A stretch of DNA of 64,000 nucleotides from WLMZ01 sp043753895. GTDB taxonomy: Bacteria > Actinomycetota > Acidimicrobiia > Acidimicrobiales > Ilumatobacteraceae. Numbering within the stretch: position 1 is the first letter of the stretch; the number at the start of each line of letters is the position of its first letter. A program made the translations under genes and the position numbers. Location: contig JAYUWK010000001.1 of NCBI GenBank assembly GCA_043753895.1, positions 1-64,000 on the forward strand, written 5' to 3'. Shown piece after piece: positions 41,701 through 49,635 of the stretch. The notes under the pieces were generated by a model. That model made no database searches and was not told where the DNA came from. It worked only from the letters and a program-made list of their open reading frames with translations.

Positions 41701-42696
41701 ATGAACGATTCGATCACAAACCAAGATTTACCCCTCGGTGTCGAGGTGCGCCATCTCGCTGCACTTGAAGCCATTGCCCGTACGCACTCGTTCTCGCAGG
41801 CCGCGGCGCTATTGGGCTATGCGCAGAGCGCTGTTTCACAGCAGATCGCCACACTCGAACGCGCCGTCGGCCACAAACTCGTCGAACGCCCGGGCGGACC
41901 ACGCCCGGTATCGCTCACCAGCGCAGGCGAGGTTCTCTTGCGCCACGCCGTACACATCACGGCGCGCCTCGGCGCAGCAAAGGCAGACCTCGATGCGCTC
42001 ACCGCCGGCGAAGCCGGCATTTTGCGCGTCGGCACCTTCCAATCGGCAAGCGCCCGCCTACTGCCCTCGACCATCACCCGCTTCCGCGACGACTGGCCAC
42101 GCGTCACGGTGGAGTTACGTAACGAGCGCCCCGCGGCCAAGCTCGACGAACTCGTGCGCGCGGGCCGGCTCGACCTTGCGTTCTCCGACACGCCGGTACA
42201 AGCAGCACCGCTCACGAGCCGAGAACTCATCCACGACCCATACGTGGTCATGTTGTCGCCGAACAGCCCTCTCGCCGAACTCGACGAGATCGATCTGGAC
42301 GCACTCGACGGCGCCCGGCTGATCTGCGCGTCCACCGAGGACACCTGCGAAATGCGCGTCTTCGAGGCACTCGAGCGCGCCGGGGCACAACCGCAGACCG
42401 TGTTCCGCAGCGACGACAATCTCACCACGCAACGTCTGGTTGCCAGCGGACTCGGCGTCGCGATCGTGCCACTGCTCGCCGTCGAACTGTTCGTTCCCGA
42501 CGCAGCCGTGGCGATCTTGCCGCTCGCGGCGCGTCACCAGCTGACCAGACGCATTGCCATCGTGTGGCACGAAGACCGCGACCTGTCGCGTGCTGCGCAG
42601 GCCTTCGTGGAAACGGCGGTCGCTGCGGCAGAACGAATTGGCCTGCCGTCGATCCCTGTGATCACGTCGCGCCAACGCGCCACGTTGATGGTGTGA
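41701..42696 (+). CDS. LysR-family transcriptional regulator
   Basis: 331 residues. N-terminal winged helix-turn-helix (ALEAIARTHSFSQAAALLGYAQSAVSQQIATLERAVG, about 20-56) and a C-terminal periplasmic-binding-protein-like effector domain (ILRVGTFQSASARLLPSTITRFRDDWPRVTVEL). Divergent from the small membrane protein/LLM/enoyl-CoA hydratase operon, with an operator between, so it most likely controls that operon and itself. Effector unknown. The ATG at 41701 gives a 10-residue tail before the HTH; it immediately follows CATATAT, a possible -10, so the mRNA may be nearly leaderless. Confidence 0.9.
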   Translation: MNDSITNQDLPLGVEVRHLAALEAIARTHSFSQAAALLGYAQSAVSQQIATLERAVGHKLVERPGGPRPVSLTSAGEVLLRHAVHITARLGAAKADLDALTAGEAGILRVGTFQSASARLLPSTITRFRDDWPRVTVELRNERPAAKLDELVRAGRLDLAFSDTPVQAAPLTSRELIHDPYVVMLSPNSPLAELDEIDLDALDGARLICASTEDTCEMRVFEALERAGAQPQTVFRSDDNLTTQRLVASGLGVAIVPLLAVELFVPDAAVAILPLAARHQLTRRIAIVWHEDRDLSRAAQAFVETAVAAAERIGLPSIPVITSRQRATLMV

Positions 42697-42711
42697 TCGT
42701 CGAGCAGCCCG

Positions 42712-43026
42712 TCAGCCGCCGGAGACGACAGCCACCTGATACGACCACAGCTCGGCCTGGATCGGCATCGGCGCGGGAGCAGCTCCACTCTCCGGGCGAT
42801 GGCCATGAGCGAACGACGCCGAGGTGCGCCACGCCTCGAACGAGGCATCATCGCGCCAGCGTGTGACGACGAGCCATGTGGTGCGCTCGTCGGTGGGCTG
42901 CAACAACTCGAAGCCCTCGAAGCCGTCCTGGTCGTCGACCGCCCCGATACGAGCGGCGAAACGGCGGGCCACTTCCGGACCCATCTCGGCGGGCACGGTG
43001 AGCGCATTGATCTTGATCACAGTCAT
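42712..43026 (-). CDS. Antibiotic-biosynthesis-monooxygenase family, MhuD/IsdG-like heme-degrading candidate
   Basis: 104 residues, ferredoxin-like alpha/beta barrel. The N-terminus VIKINALTVPAEMGPEVARRFAARIGAV and the middle DGFEGFELLQPTDERTTWLVVTRWRDDASFEAW closely follow mycobacterial MhuD (Rv3592), which degrades heme to mycobilin. The heme-ligand His would be that in SFAHGHRPE. Convergent with the LysR gene (15 bp). No heme uptake genes nearby. A general quinol monooxygenase is the alternative. Confidence 0.75.
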   Translation of the reverse strand: MTVIKINALTVPAEMGPEVARRFAARIGAVDDQDGFEGFELLQPTDERTTWLVVTRWRDDASFEAWRTSASFAHGHRPESGAAPAPMPIQAELWSYQVAVVSGG

Positions 43027-43121
43027 GTCGACAGCATGTCACCCTGCAGCCGAGGCGTCCCATCGCGGCCGCGTGGCCGAACAACTGTCGACACATCCGT
43101 GATCGGCTTCGGTACCCCGGC

Positions 43122-43793
43122 ATGTTCCGTCAGGTGGTCGCTTACCTTTGGGTCGATGATCTCACCGACGACGCGAAGTCCGCATTCCGTGCATCGCTTG
43201 CCAGCCTGCGCGCCATACCCGAGTTGACGAACCTTCGATTTGCCGATGATGCACGCTACTTCGAAGGCAACTTCGACGTCGTCGCGGTGATGGACTACCC
43301 CGACTTCGCGGCGGCGCGGCGGTACGTGGCTGACGTACGCCATCAGGCCTACGTGCGCGAGTTCGCAAGTCAGATGATCGGCGAGCGCGTCGTCGTGCTG
43401 CACGACTGGGCAGTGCGCGACCTAGCGGGCATTCATCACATCACCCTGCCCGTATCCGATGTCGACCACAGTGCCGGCTGGTACGAAATGGCGTTCGGTT
43501 TCGCGAATGCACCAGCGTCACGCCACGCGAACGATCGCGATATCACGATGGTGCACCCCGAAACGGGAGCAACCGTGATGCTGCGTCTCGATGCCCCGCG
43601 CGCCAAGGCACTGGCGGGTTTCGATGTGCTCACGTTCGCGGTCGGCACCCGTGATGACCTCGATGCGTTCGTGGCACGTCTCGACGCCGAAGGCATCACC
43701 CATAATGCGCCGACGGCATGGGGCAACGGAGTGTCGGTCGATGTCACCGACCCTGATGGAATGTTGGTGCGTGTCAGCACGCTGCTGCCCTGA
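43122..43793 (+). CDS. Two-domain protein: Dabb-type barrel fused to a VOC domain
   Basis: 223 residues. Residues about 1-100 look like a stress-responsive alpha-beta barrel (Dabb): LWVDDLTDDAKSAFRASLASLRAIPELTNLRFADDARYFEGNFDVVAVMDYPDFAAARRYV. Residues about 105-223 are a VOC module pair: GIHHITLPVSDVDHSAGWYEMAFGF and GVSVDVTDPDGMLVRVSTLLP. Both folds are small ligand-binding or catalytic barrels and are usually separate proteins. Monocistronic between the MhuD-like and ABC-F genes. Function unknown. Confidence 0.72.
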   Translation: MFRQVVAYLWVDDLTDDAKSAFRASLASLRAIPELTNLRFADDARYFEGNFDVVAVMDYPDFAAARRYVADVRHQAYVREFASQMIGERVVVLHDWAVRDLAGIHHITLPVSDVDHSAGWYEMAFGFANAPASRHANDRDITMVHPETGATVMLRLDAPRAKALAGFDVLTFAVGTRDDLDAFVARLDAEGITHNAPTAWGNGVSVDVTDPDGMLVRVSTLLP

Positions 43794-43815
43794 CCCATGC
43801 CAGCACAGCTCGCAA

Positions 43816-45435
43816 TCACGCCAGGCTGACGAGCTCGAGCCAATCGGGACTGAAGTAGTCGACCTGCCCATCGGGCATGAGCAACACCTTGGTGGGCTTG
43901 AGCTGCTCCACGAACTCGGTGTCGTGGCTGACGAACACGATGGTGCCCTTCCAGGTGCTGAGCGCATCGGCCACCGCCTGCCGGCTGGGCGGGTCGAGGT
44001 TGTTGGTGGGCTCGTCGAGCAAGAGCACATTGTTGCGGCCGACCATCAACATCGCGAGCGCGAGCTTGGTCTTCTCGCCACCGCTCAGCGTTCCGCTGTC
44101 TTGGAAAACTTTGCTGCCCATCAACCCGAACATACCGAGCATGCCACGCAACTGCGTCTCGGTGAGCACCACGTTCGAGGGCACCTCCGAGCGGATGTTG
44201 TCGAGCAAGGATTCGTTCACGCGCAAGTTGTCGTGCTCTTGCGCGTAGTACCCGACGTTCACGCTGTGGCCGAAGCTAAAGTCGCCGAGCGTGGGCTGGG
44301 TCTCGCCAGCAAGGATGCGCAGCAGGCTGGTCTTGCCGGCACCGTTGAGACCGAGCACGAGTAGACGCTCGCCCTTGCCGATGTCGAAGGACACGTCTTC
44401 GAACACCGGTGCGCCACTGCCGTAGCCCTTCGACAGGTTGCGTGAGGTGATGACGGTGGCCCCTGACGATGGTGGGTCGGGGAACTTGACCTTCATCACC
44501 TTGTCGCCCGCGCCCACGTGCACCCGCTGCGATTCGAGTCGGGCGATCTGCTTTTCCTTGCTGTGCGCCATCGTTGCCTTGGTGGCCTTGGCGCCGAAGC
44601 GATCGACAACCGATTGCAGACGAGCGATCTCTTTGGTCTGCAGCACGGCCTGGCGGGCGAGGCGAGACTCGTCGGCCGCACGCGCCGCGCGGTACTGGCT
44701 ATACGTGCCGCGATACTCCACGAGATGACCGGTGGCGTCCTCGGCAGGACGGTCGAGGTGCAGCACGCGCGTGATGGCTTCGTCGAGCAGGTCGAGGTCG
44801 TGACTGATGACCAACATCGCGCCGCGATACTTGCGTAGGAAATCGAGCAACCAATTCTTGGCGTCGATGTCGAGGTGGTTGGTGGGTTCGTCGAGAAGTA
44901 GTGCATCGCTGCCGGCGAAGAGAATGCGTGAGAGTTCAACACGACGACGCTCGCCGCCTGACAGCACGCCGAGTGGTAGGTCGAGCCTGTCGGCACCGAG
45001 GCCGAGACCGGCAGCGATAGAGCGTGCCTCACTGTCGGCGGCGTAGCCACCCGAACTTGCGAACTCGTCCTGAGCTTTGCTGTAGCGGGCCACGTTGCGA
45101 TCGCTGGTCTCTTCCTCCATCGCGATGCGCAGCTTCTCGATGCGGGTGATCTGTTCGTCGATGCCGCGACCCGAGAGTACATGTGTGATCGCAGTGCGAC
45201 CATCGAGCACCCCTGCGATGCGCGGATCTTGGGGCAGATATCCGAAGCCGCCCTTGCGCAAAATCTTGCCGGCGATGGGCTCTGTCTCCCCGCCGAGCAC
45301 GCGAAAGAACGTGGTCTTACCGGCCCCGTTGCGACCGACCAGGCCCACCTTGTCGCGGGGCATGATGGTGAACGAGGCCTGATCGACAACAAGTCGACCG
45401 CCAATCTCCACCGAAACACCCTGCACTTGAAGCAT
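43816..45435 (-). CDS. ABC-F family ATPase
   Basis: 539 residues, two ABC domains without membrane segments. Walker A motifs GRNGAGKTT (about 35-43) and GLNGAGKTS in the second half, signatures LSGGERRRVELSRIL and LSGGEKTKLALAMLM, and the charged interdomain linker (RAARAADESRLARQAVLQTKEIARLQ) that contacts the ribosome. ABC-F proteins resolve stalled ribosomes or protect them from antibiotics. The product is closest to the general actinobacterial Uup/EttA-like group; no resistance context is present. Convergent with the Dabb-VOC gene (22 bp). Confidence 0.9.
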   Translation of the reverse strand: MLQVQGVSVEIGGRLVVDQASFTIMPRDKVGLVGRNGAGKTTFFRVLGGETEPIAGKILRKGGFGYLPQDPRIAGVLDGRTAITHVLSGRGIDEQITRIEKLRIAMEEETSDRNVARYSKAQDEFASSGGYAADSEARSIAAGLGLGADRLDLPLGVLSGGERRRVELSRILFAGSDALLLDEPTNHLDIDAKNWLLDFLRKYRGAMLVISHDLDLLDEAITRVLHLDRPAEDATGHLVEYRGTYSQYRAARAADESRLARQAVLQTKEIARLQSVVDRFGAKATKATMAHSKEKQIARLESQRVHVGAGDKVMKVKFPDPPSSGATVITSRNLSKGYGSGAPVFEDVSFDIGKGERLLVLGLNGAGKTSLLRILAGETQPTLGDFSFGHSVNVGYYAQEHDNLRVNESLLDNIRSEVPSNVVLTETQLRGMLGMFGLMGSKVFQDSGTLSGGEKTKLALAMLMVGRNNVLLLDEPTNNLDPPSRQAVADALSTWKGTIVFVSHDTEFVEQLKPTKVLLMPDGQVDYFSPDWLELVSLA

Positions 45436-45504
45436 CCGTCAAGGGTGGCAGCGCCTCCTGCCAACCGCAACCGCACCGTGTCATTGCTGCCTAGTATTCG
45501 TCAC

Positions 45505-45984
45505 ATGGAGATCGCATTGGACGATGGCACGACTGGCTTCGACGCCGTGCCCGTCGTACCCCGCCAGCGTGCTCTTGGCAGCTCACGTCGCGAACTCATC
45601 GCTCCCATCGCCTGCGCATGCGCGACGGCCGCAGGCGCGGTGTACGTCGCCATCAACAACCCGGTCGGGCCAGGTGTGCATTTCCCTGCGTGCCCGCTCT
45701 ATGCGATGACCGGTTTCTATTGTCCCGGCTGCGGCCTCACCCGGGCCACGCATGCATTCCTGCGCGGCCAACTCGGCGCGGCGTTCGGGTTCAACATGTT
45801 CTTCCCTTTGTTCCTCGCGGCCGTCGTCATTGCCTGGTTCGCGTGGCTGCGCAAGGCGCTCGGCCGTGCCCCGATCCGTTGGTTGGTGCGTACGCCCACG
45901 TGGCTCCCCGTTGCCGGCGGCGTCGTGCTCATTACGTTCGGTGTCCTGCGCAATCTCCCCGGATTTCACGCGCTCGCCCCGTAG
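45505..45984 (+). CDS. DUF2752 membrane protein
   Basis: 159 residues. After a polar N-terminus of about 30 residues there are three hydrophobic segments. The family hallmark is the Cys-rich turn FPACPLYAMTGFYCPGCGLTRATHAFLRGQ (about 53-82; CPxCGLTR). DUF2752 proteins are small actinobacterial and Bacteroidetes membrane proteins of unknown function; the CPGCG knuckle suggests a bound metal or redox-active pair. Monocistronic, divergent from ABC-F (69-bp gap). Confidence 0.82.
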   Translation: MEIALDDGTTGFDAVPVVPRQRALGSSRRELIAPIACACATAAGAVYVAINNPVGPGVHFPACPLYAMTGFYCPGCGLTRATHAFLRGQLGAAFGFNMFFPLFLAAVVIAWFAWLRKALGRAPIRWLVRTPTWLPVAGGVVLITFGVLRNLPGFHALAP

Positions 45985-46000
45985 CCCACGAAGCCGTGGG
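45985..46000. terminator. Short hairpin between convergent genes
   Basis: CCCACG-AAGC-CGTGGG follows the DUF2752 stop directly and precedes the stop of the convergent SGNH gene by 3 bp. A 6-bp GC stem with a tetraloop and no T tract; possible bidirectional terminator. Confidence 0.45.
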
Positions 46001-46002
46001 CG

Positions 46003-47022
46003 TCAGGTACCCGGAGGCGCCGGCGTCGTTGATTTGACGGTGGTAGCCGGGGCCGCAGTCGTGCTCGGCGGTTTCGTGGTGGGAGGAACCGTGGTCTTCG
46101 GTGGCGTCGTCGTGGTCGTCACCGGTTGGGTGGTGTTGGAGGGAATGGTTCCAGACGACTTCTCGGTGGTTGAGGTAACGGTGGGAGTGGACTTCTTCGG
46201 CACCGTGTTGGTCGAGCCGTTCTGGCCGTTTGGGCTCCCGGCAGAGTCGTCCCTGAAGCTGGTGGTCAGACATTGGCCGGGGCTCGCGCTCGCTGGAGCA
46301 TGGCCCAGCGCAAGGCCGATAGCGGCGCCGAGCATCGCGCGACCGGGTTCGGTGAGGTGCAGATTGTCGGCACCAGTGAGACTCGCACCCTGGCTGATCG
46401 CCGCCCAATCGAGCACGGTCACATTGGGGAACTGAGCCGCCTCGGCGACGATGACAGCATTCACGGTTGCCTGCTCTGGACGGAATACCGTTGTGGTCAA
46501 TAACACCGTGGGGCGCGGCGCCAACCGTGCCAGCAGGAAGTGCAGCTGACCCTGGTATCTCTCTTTGTCGGAGCGATAGTTGTTGCCGAGCAGCACGACG
46601 GCCGCATCCCATCCGGCGGCTAGCCGCTTGTCGAGTACCTTCGAACCGAACTCGATGAACCGCCCGGTTTCGGCGTCGACCTCGACCTGCCAACCGTTGG
46701 GCACCAACGACGTACACGCCTGGTTGCCGTAGCGTGACGAGATCGACGCGAAGATCGAATCGCCGATGAGAATCACACGGTCGCCCTGTATCGGCGAACC
46801 CACGGGGGCAACGCCCGAGTAGGGCTGCGCCACGGTGACCGGCACCGACGACAGCTTCCCCTCGCCGCCGGATCCGGGCAGTGCACCGACACCGTTCACC
46901 GTGATCGGCGTGACACCATCGGCTCCGGTGAGCGCATGACTCGTGCACCCAGCCAGACTCACGAGCGCGACTGGTATGGCGATCGCGATGCCGAACACGA
47001 CGTGTCTGCGGGTCGCGTTCAT
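46003..47022 (-). CDS. SGNH/GDSL-type lipoprotein with a Thr/Pro-rich tail
   Basis: 339 residues. Signal peptide with lipobox SLAGC (Cys about 26), so an exported lipoprotein. The SGNH hydrolase core shows block I VILIGDSIFA (Ser about 88), Asn block LLGNNYRSDKE and C-terminal DNLHLT with Asp/His. This resembles the SGNH domains linked to acyltransferase-3 proteins that modify cell-surface polysaccharides. The last 75 residues are a low-complexity Thr/Pro/Ser tail, likely a wall-spanning or glycosylated stretch; such tails are usually an N-terminal feature, so their C-terminal place is unusual. Confidence 0.8.
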   Translation of the reverse strand: MNATRRHVVFGIAIAIPVALVSLAGCTSHALTGADGVTPITVNGVGALPGSGGEGKLSSVPVTVAQPYSGVAPVGSPIQGDRVILIGDSIFASISSRYGNQACTSLVPNGWQVEVDAETGRFIEFGSKVLDKRLAAGWDAAVVLLGNNYRSDKERYQGQLHFLLARLAPRPTVLLTTTVFRPEQATVNAVIVAEAAQFPNVTVLDWAAISQGASLTGADNLHLTEPGRAMLGAAIGLALGHAPASASPGQCLTTSFRDDSAGSPNGQNGSTNTVPKKSTPTVTSTTEKSSGTIPSNTTQPVTTTTTPPKTTVPPTTKPPSTTAAPATTVKSTTPAPPGT

Positions 47023-47059
47023 GGATCTATTGGAGCCAGCGCGGCGACCACAAGCAAGT

Positions 47060-47079
47060 CACCCCTGATACCCGGGGTG
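47060..47079 (-). terminator. Hairpin downstream of mscL
   Basis: CACCCC (47060-47065) and GGGGTG (47074-47079) flank an 8-base loop directly after the mscL stop on the minus strand. Outer bases CAAGT and ACTTG extend the pairing imperfectly. Terminator-like without a U run. Confidence 0.45.
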
Positions 47080-47080
47080 C

Positions 47081-47499
47081 CTACTTGTTCGACTTCATCT
47101 CTTCGAGAATGCCCTTGAGCAGGTCGTTGTCGCTTGGTCCGTCCAGGGCGAGGGTGTGTTTGGTGGCCTTCTTATAGACCTTCACGAGAGCGAACACCAC
47201 GACGCCGTCAACACGAATGTGAGCACCTGATTGAGGAAGCTGCCCCACGCCAGCGACTTGTAGGCCTTGCCCGCGAGCCCCGAGCAGTCCTGCTTGCCCG
47301 TGGGCTTGCCGGTTGCCGGATCGAAGATCGCCTGACATTTGATGAACAAACCAATGGTGCCGGTGACGATGTCCTTCACGAACGAGTCGATCACTGCCTT
47401 GATGGCAAGACCCATGATGAACGCCACCGCTATCGACACCAGATCGCCGGTCATGATGAACTCTTTGAACTCGCGGATCAGTCCCTTTTTCTCGGACAT
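47081..47499 (-). pseudogene. mscL: Large-conductance mechanosensitive channel MscL, frameshifted
   Basis: From ATG at 47499 the frame gives MSEKKGLIREFKEFIMTGDLVSIAVAFIMG and the first membrane helix, a loop with two Cys (IKCQAIFDPATGKPTGKQDCSG), then WGSFLNQVLTFVL, all typical of MscL. The frame then runs into a stop after TASWCSLS. Shifting frame by one base near 47200-47206 restores the second helix (VVVFALVKVYKK) and the C-terminal helix DLLKGILEEMKSNK, ending at 47081. So one base is missing or extra. Either the gene is inactivated, the sequence has an error, or a programmed shift is used; the first two are more likely. Confidence 0.8.
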
Positions 47500-47515
47500 A
47501 GCGGTGTGCGCCTTC

Positions 47516-47552
47516 GGATTCAACCGGTCTGGATTCAAATGGTCTGGATTCA
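47516..47552. repeat. 15-bp tandem repeat between the molybdopterin oxidoreductase stop and mscL
   Basis: GGATTCAACCGGTCT (47516-47530), GGATTCAAATGGTCT (47531-47545) and a partial GGATTCA (47546-47552). The TGA of the oxidoreductase gene (complement of 47550-47552) is in the partial unit; the repeats extend downstream toward the mscL ATG at 47499. Confidence 0.88.
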
Positions 47553-49550
47553 GGCGACGATCTTGCTCTGCGCAGAGATCGGGGCGATCTCGACGACCGC
47601 ATCATTGAAGCACGCTCCAGCACCCAGATCGTTGATCTCCCGGGGGATCAAGACGTTCGCCGTGAACGCGTCGTCGAAGTGTCGACGCCACAGGCCCTTG
47701 GGAATCGACACGACTCCGGGCCGCATGGCCGCATCAATGTTCGCCGGCATCAGTAGTTCGCCGAGTTCGTTGAACACGCGGACTCGTTGGCCGTCGACGA
47801 TCGAGCGTTGAGCGGCATCGACGGGGCTGATCGAGACCACCGCATCGGGCGGGCCGAACTCGGAAAACATCGAGTTGATGGTTCGATTGGTGGCGGGCGT
47901 GAGCAGCGTGAGACCCGTGGACGAACCTCGCACGAAATGTGGCACCGGCATGTCGGCGGATGCATCAGTGAGCCGGGCACGCACCGAACCATCTGCGAAG
48001 GTGGGGACCTTGTCGACGAACTGCACGGTTGATCCCGCGCCGCGACGCGCAGGTAGGGACGCAGCACTGTCGTCGGTGCGCATCAGCGCCAGGAGCCGAA
48101 CGGGATCGGGATCAAACTCGGCGGCCGGAAAGCCGAGGGCGACGGCCAGTCCCGCCGCGACTTCGTCGTTCGAGCGACTCTCACCGACGCGATCGATCAC
48201 AGGCGTCACCGTCTGCAACGAGAAAACGCCGTACGAGTTGGCCAGATCCGTGACTTCGAAGTGCGTGGTCGCGGGCAGCACCACGTCGGCAAACATCGCG
48301 GTGTCCGTCATCACCTGCTCGTGTACGACCGTGAAGACATCGTCATTGGCGAGACCGCGCAACATCGCCTTCTGATCCATTGCGGTGACGGCCGGGTTGG
48401 CGCCCTGCACGAACAGCAGGCGCGCTTGGGGCCAGTTCGGCAACTCGCCGTTCAGCGCCAGAGCGACATCGTTCATGTTCATCGTCGGGATCTCGACACG
48501 CTCGACCCCCTCTGGCCAGACCGCGCCCTTGTTCACGGGCGCTCCGCCCGAGGTGGAACCGATGACTCCGCTGCCGCGCCGGCCGAAGTGCCCCGCCACC
48601 AACCACAGCGCGAGCGCGCCGACGCAGCCCGACCCGCCATTGCGGTTGCGCTCGAGTCCATAGCCGAGTCGCATCATCGCTGGCGACGTCGTGGCGAGCA
48701 TCGACGCAAACGACTCGATCGCCTCGGCACTGACTCCGCACTCCTCAGCGGCGCGGTCGATGGTCCATGCGTCGGCTTCGGCCAGAAACACGTCGCTGCC
48801 AGACGTATGCGCGGCGAGGAACTCGGTGGCTATGTGGCCGTGCTCGCGCAGCCAACGCGCTGCGGCATATGCCAGCACAACATCGGTTCCGGGACGAATG
48901 GCCAGATGTAGATCGGCGCGACCGGCCACTGCGGTGCGGCGCGGGTCGATGACCACCAGTCGTGCACCGCGTTTGCCCGCTGCCGTGAGCAACGGAAGCA
49001 GGTGTGTATTCGACGCCATCGGATTTGCGCCCCAGATGACGATGAGCTCGGAGTATTCGAGATCGAACGGATCGGCGCTCAGCATGGAACCGAACACTTG
49101 GCTCCACGCCGCACCGACTGTGGAGGCACAGATCGTGTGCTCCACATGCGGGCAACCGAGCCGTTCGAACAACATCGGGGTGAGCGCGTTCGCAAGCACG
49201 CCACCCGATGAGCTGTACAGATACGGCACCACACTGCTCGCACCATGGGCCGCAATGGCTGCGCTGACACGGGCGGCGATGATCTGCTCCGCTTCGTCCC
49301 ATGTAGCCGCACGAAACTCACCCGAACCCTTTGTGCCCGTGCGGATCAGCGGCGTGAGCACCCGCTCCGGCGCGTAGACGCGCTTGGCATGATGCTTCAC
49401 CTTCTGGCAGATGTAGCCCTGCGTGAATGGATTGGCTGTCTCACTGGTGTCGGCATCGACGCCGATGATGCGGCCATCTTCGACGGTGACAGCCAGCGAG
49501 CAGGTGTCAGGGCAGTCAAGAGGACAGGCAGTGTGCAGCACGTGACGCAT
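47550..49550 (-). CDS. Molybdopterin-dependent oxidoreductase (DMSO-reductase family)
   Basis: 666 residues from ATG at 49550 (MRHVLHTACPLDCPDTC). The N-terminal [4Fe-4S] motif is C-x3-C-x3-C with the fourth Cys in GYICQKVKHHAKRVY. Next come the bis-MGD binding regions (VIWGANPMASNTHLLPLL, VIDPRRTAVAGRADLHLAIRPGTDVVLAYA) and the C-terminal MoCo-binding barrel (VVSISPVDAAQRSIVDGQRVRVFNELG). No signal peptide, so cytoplasmic. Resembles formate-dehydrogenase-like/assimilatory oxidoreductases of actinobacteria; substrate not determinable, no Sec codon, no partner subunits. Divergent from the flavoprotein at 49636. Confidence 0.87.
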   Translation of the reverse strand: MRHVLHTACPLDCPDTCSLAVTVEDGRIIGVDADTSETANPFTQGYICQKVKHHAKRVYAPERVLTPLIRTGTKGSGEFRAATWDEAEQIIAARVSAAIAAHGASSVVPYLYSSSGGVLANALTPMLFERLGCPHVEHTICASTVGAAWSQVFGSMLSADPFDLEYSELIVIWGANPMASNTHLLPLLTAAGKRGARLVVIDPRRTAVAGRADLHLAIRPGTDVVLAYAAARWLREHGHIATEFLAAHTSGSDVFLAEADAWTIDRAAEECGVSAEAIESFASMLATTSPAMMRLGYGLERNRNGGSGCVGALALWLVAGHFGRRGSGVIGSTSGGAPVNKGAVWPEGVERVEIPTMNMNDVALALNGELPNWPQARLLFVQGANPAVTAMDQKAMLRGLANDDVFTVVHEQVMTDTAMFADVVLPATTHFEVTDLANSYGVFSLQTVTPVIDRVGESRSNDEVAAGLAVALGFPAAEFDPDPVRLLALMRTDDSAASLPARRGAGSTVQFVDKVPTFADGSVRARLTDASADMPVPHFVRGSSTGLTLLTPATNRTINSMFSEFGPPDAVVSISPVDAAQRSIVDGQRVRVFNELGELLMPANIDAAMRPGVVSIPKGLWRRHFDDAFTANVLIPREINDLGAGACFNDAVVEIAPISAQSKIVA

Positions 49551-49635
49551 GTGTGCAGTCTGCACCGGAAGAGCGTGGGCAACCAACAGATATCGCCACT
49601 ACCGTTGGTCTTATGGACAGCGCAATGGCACGGCG

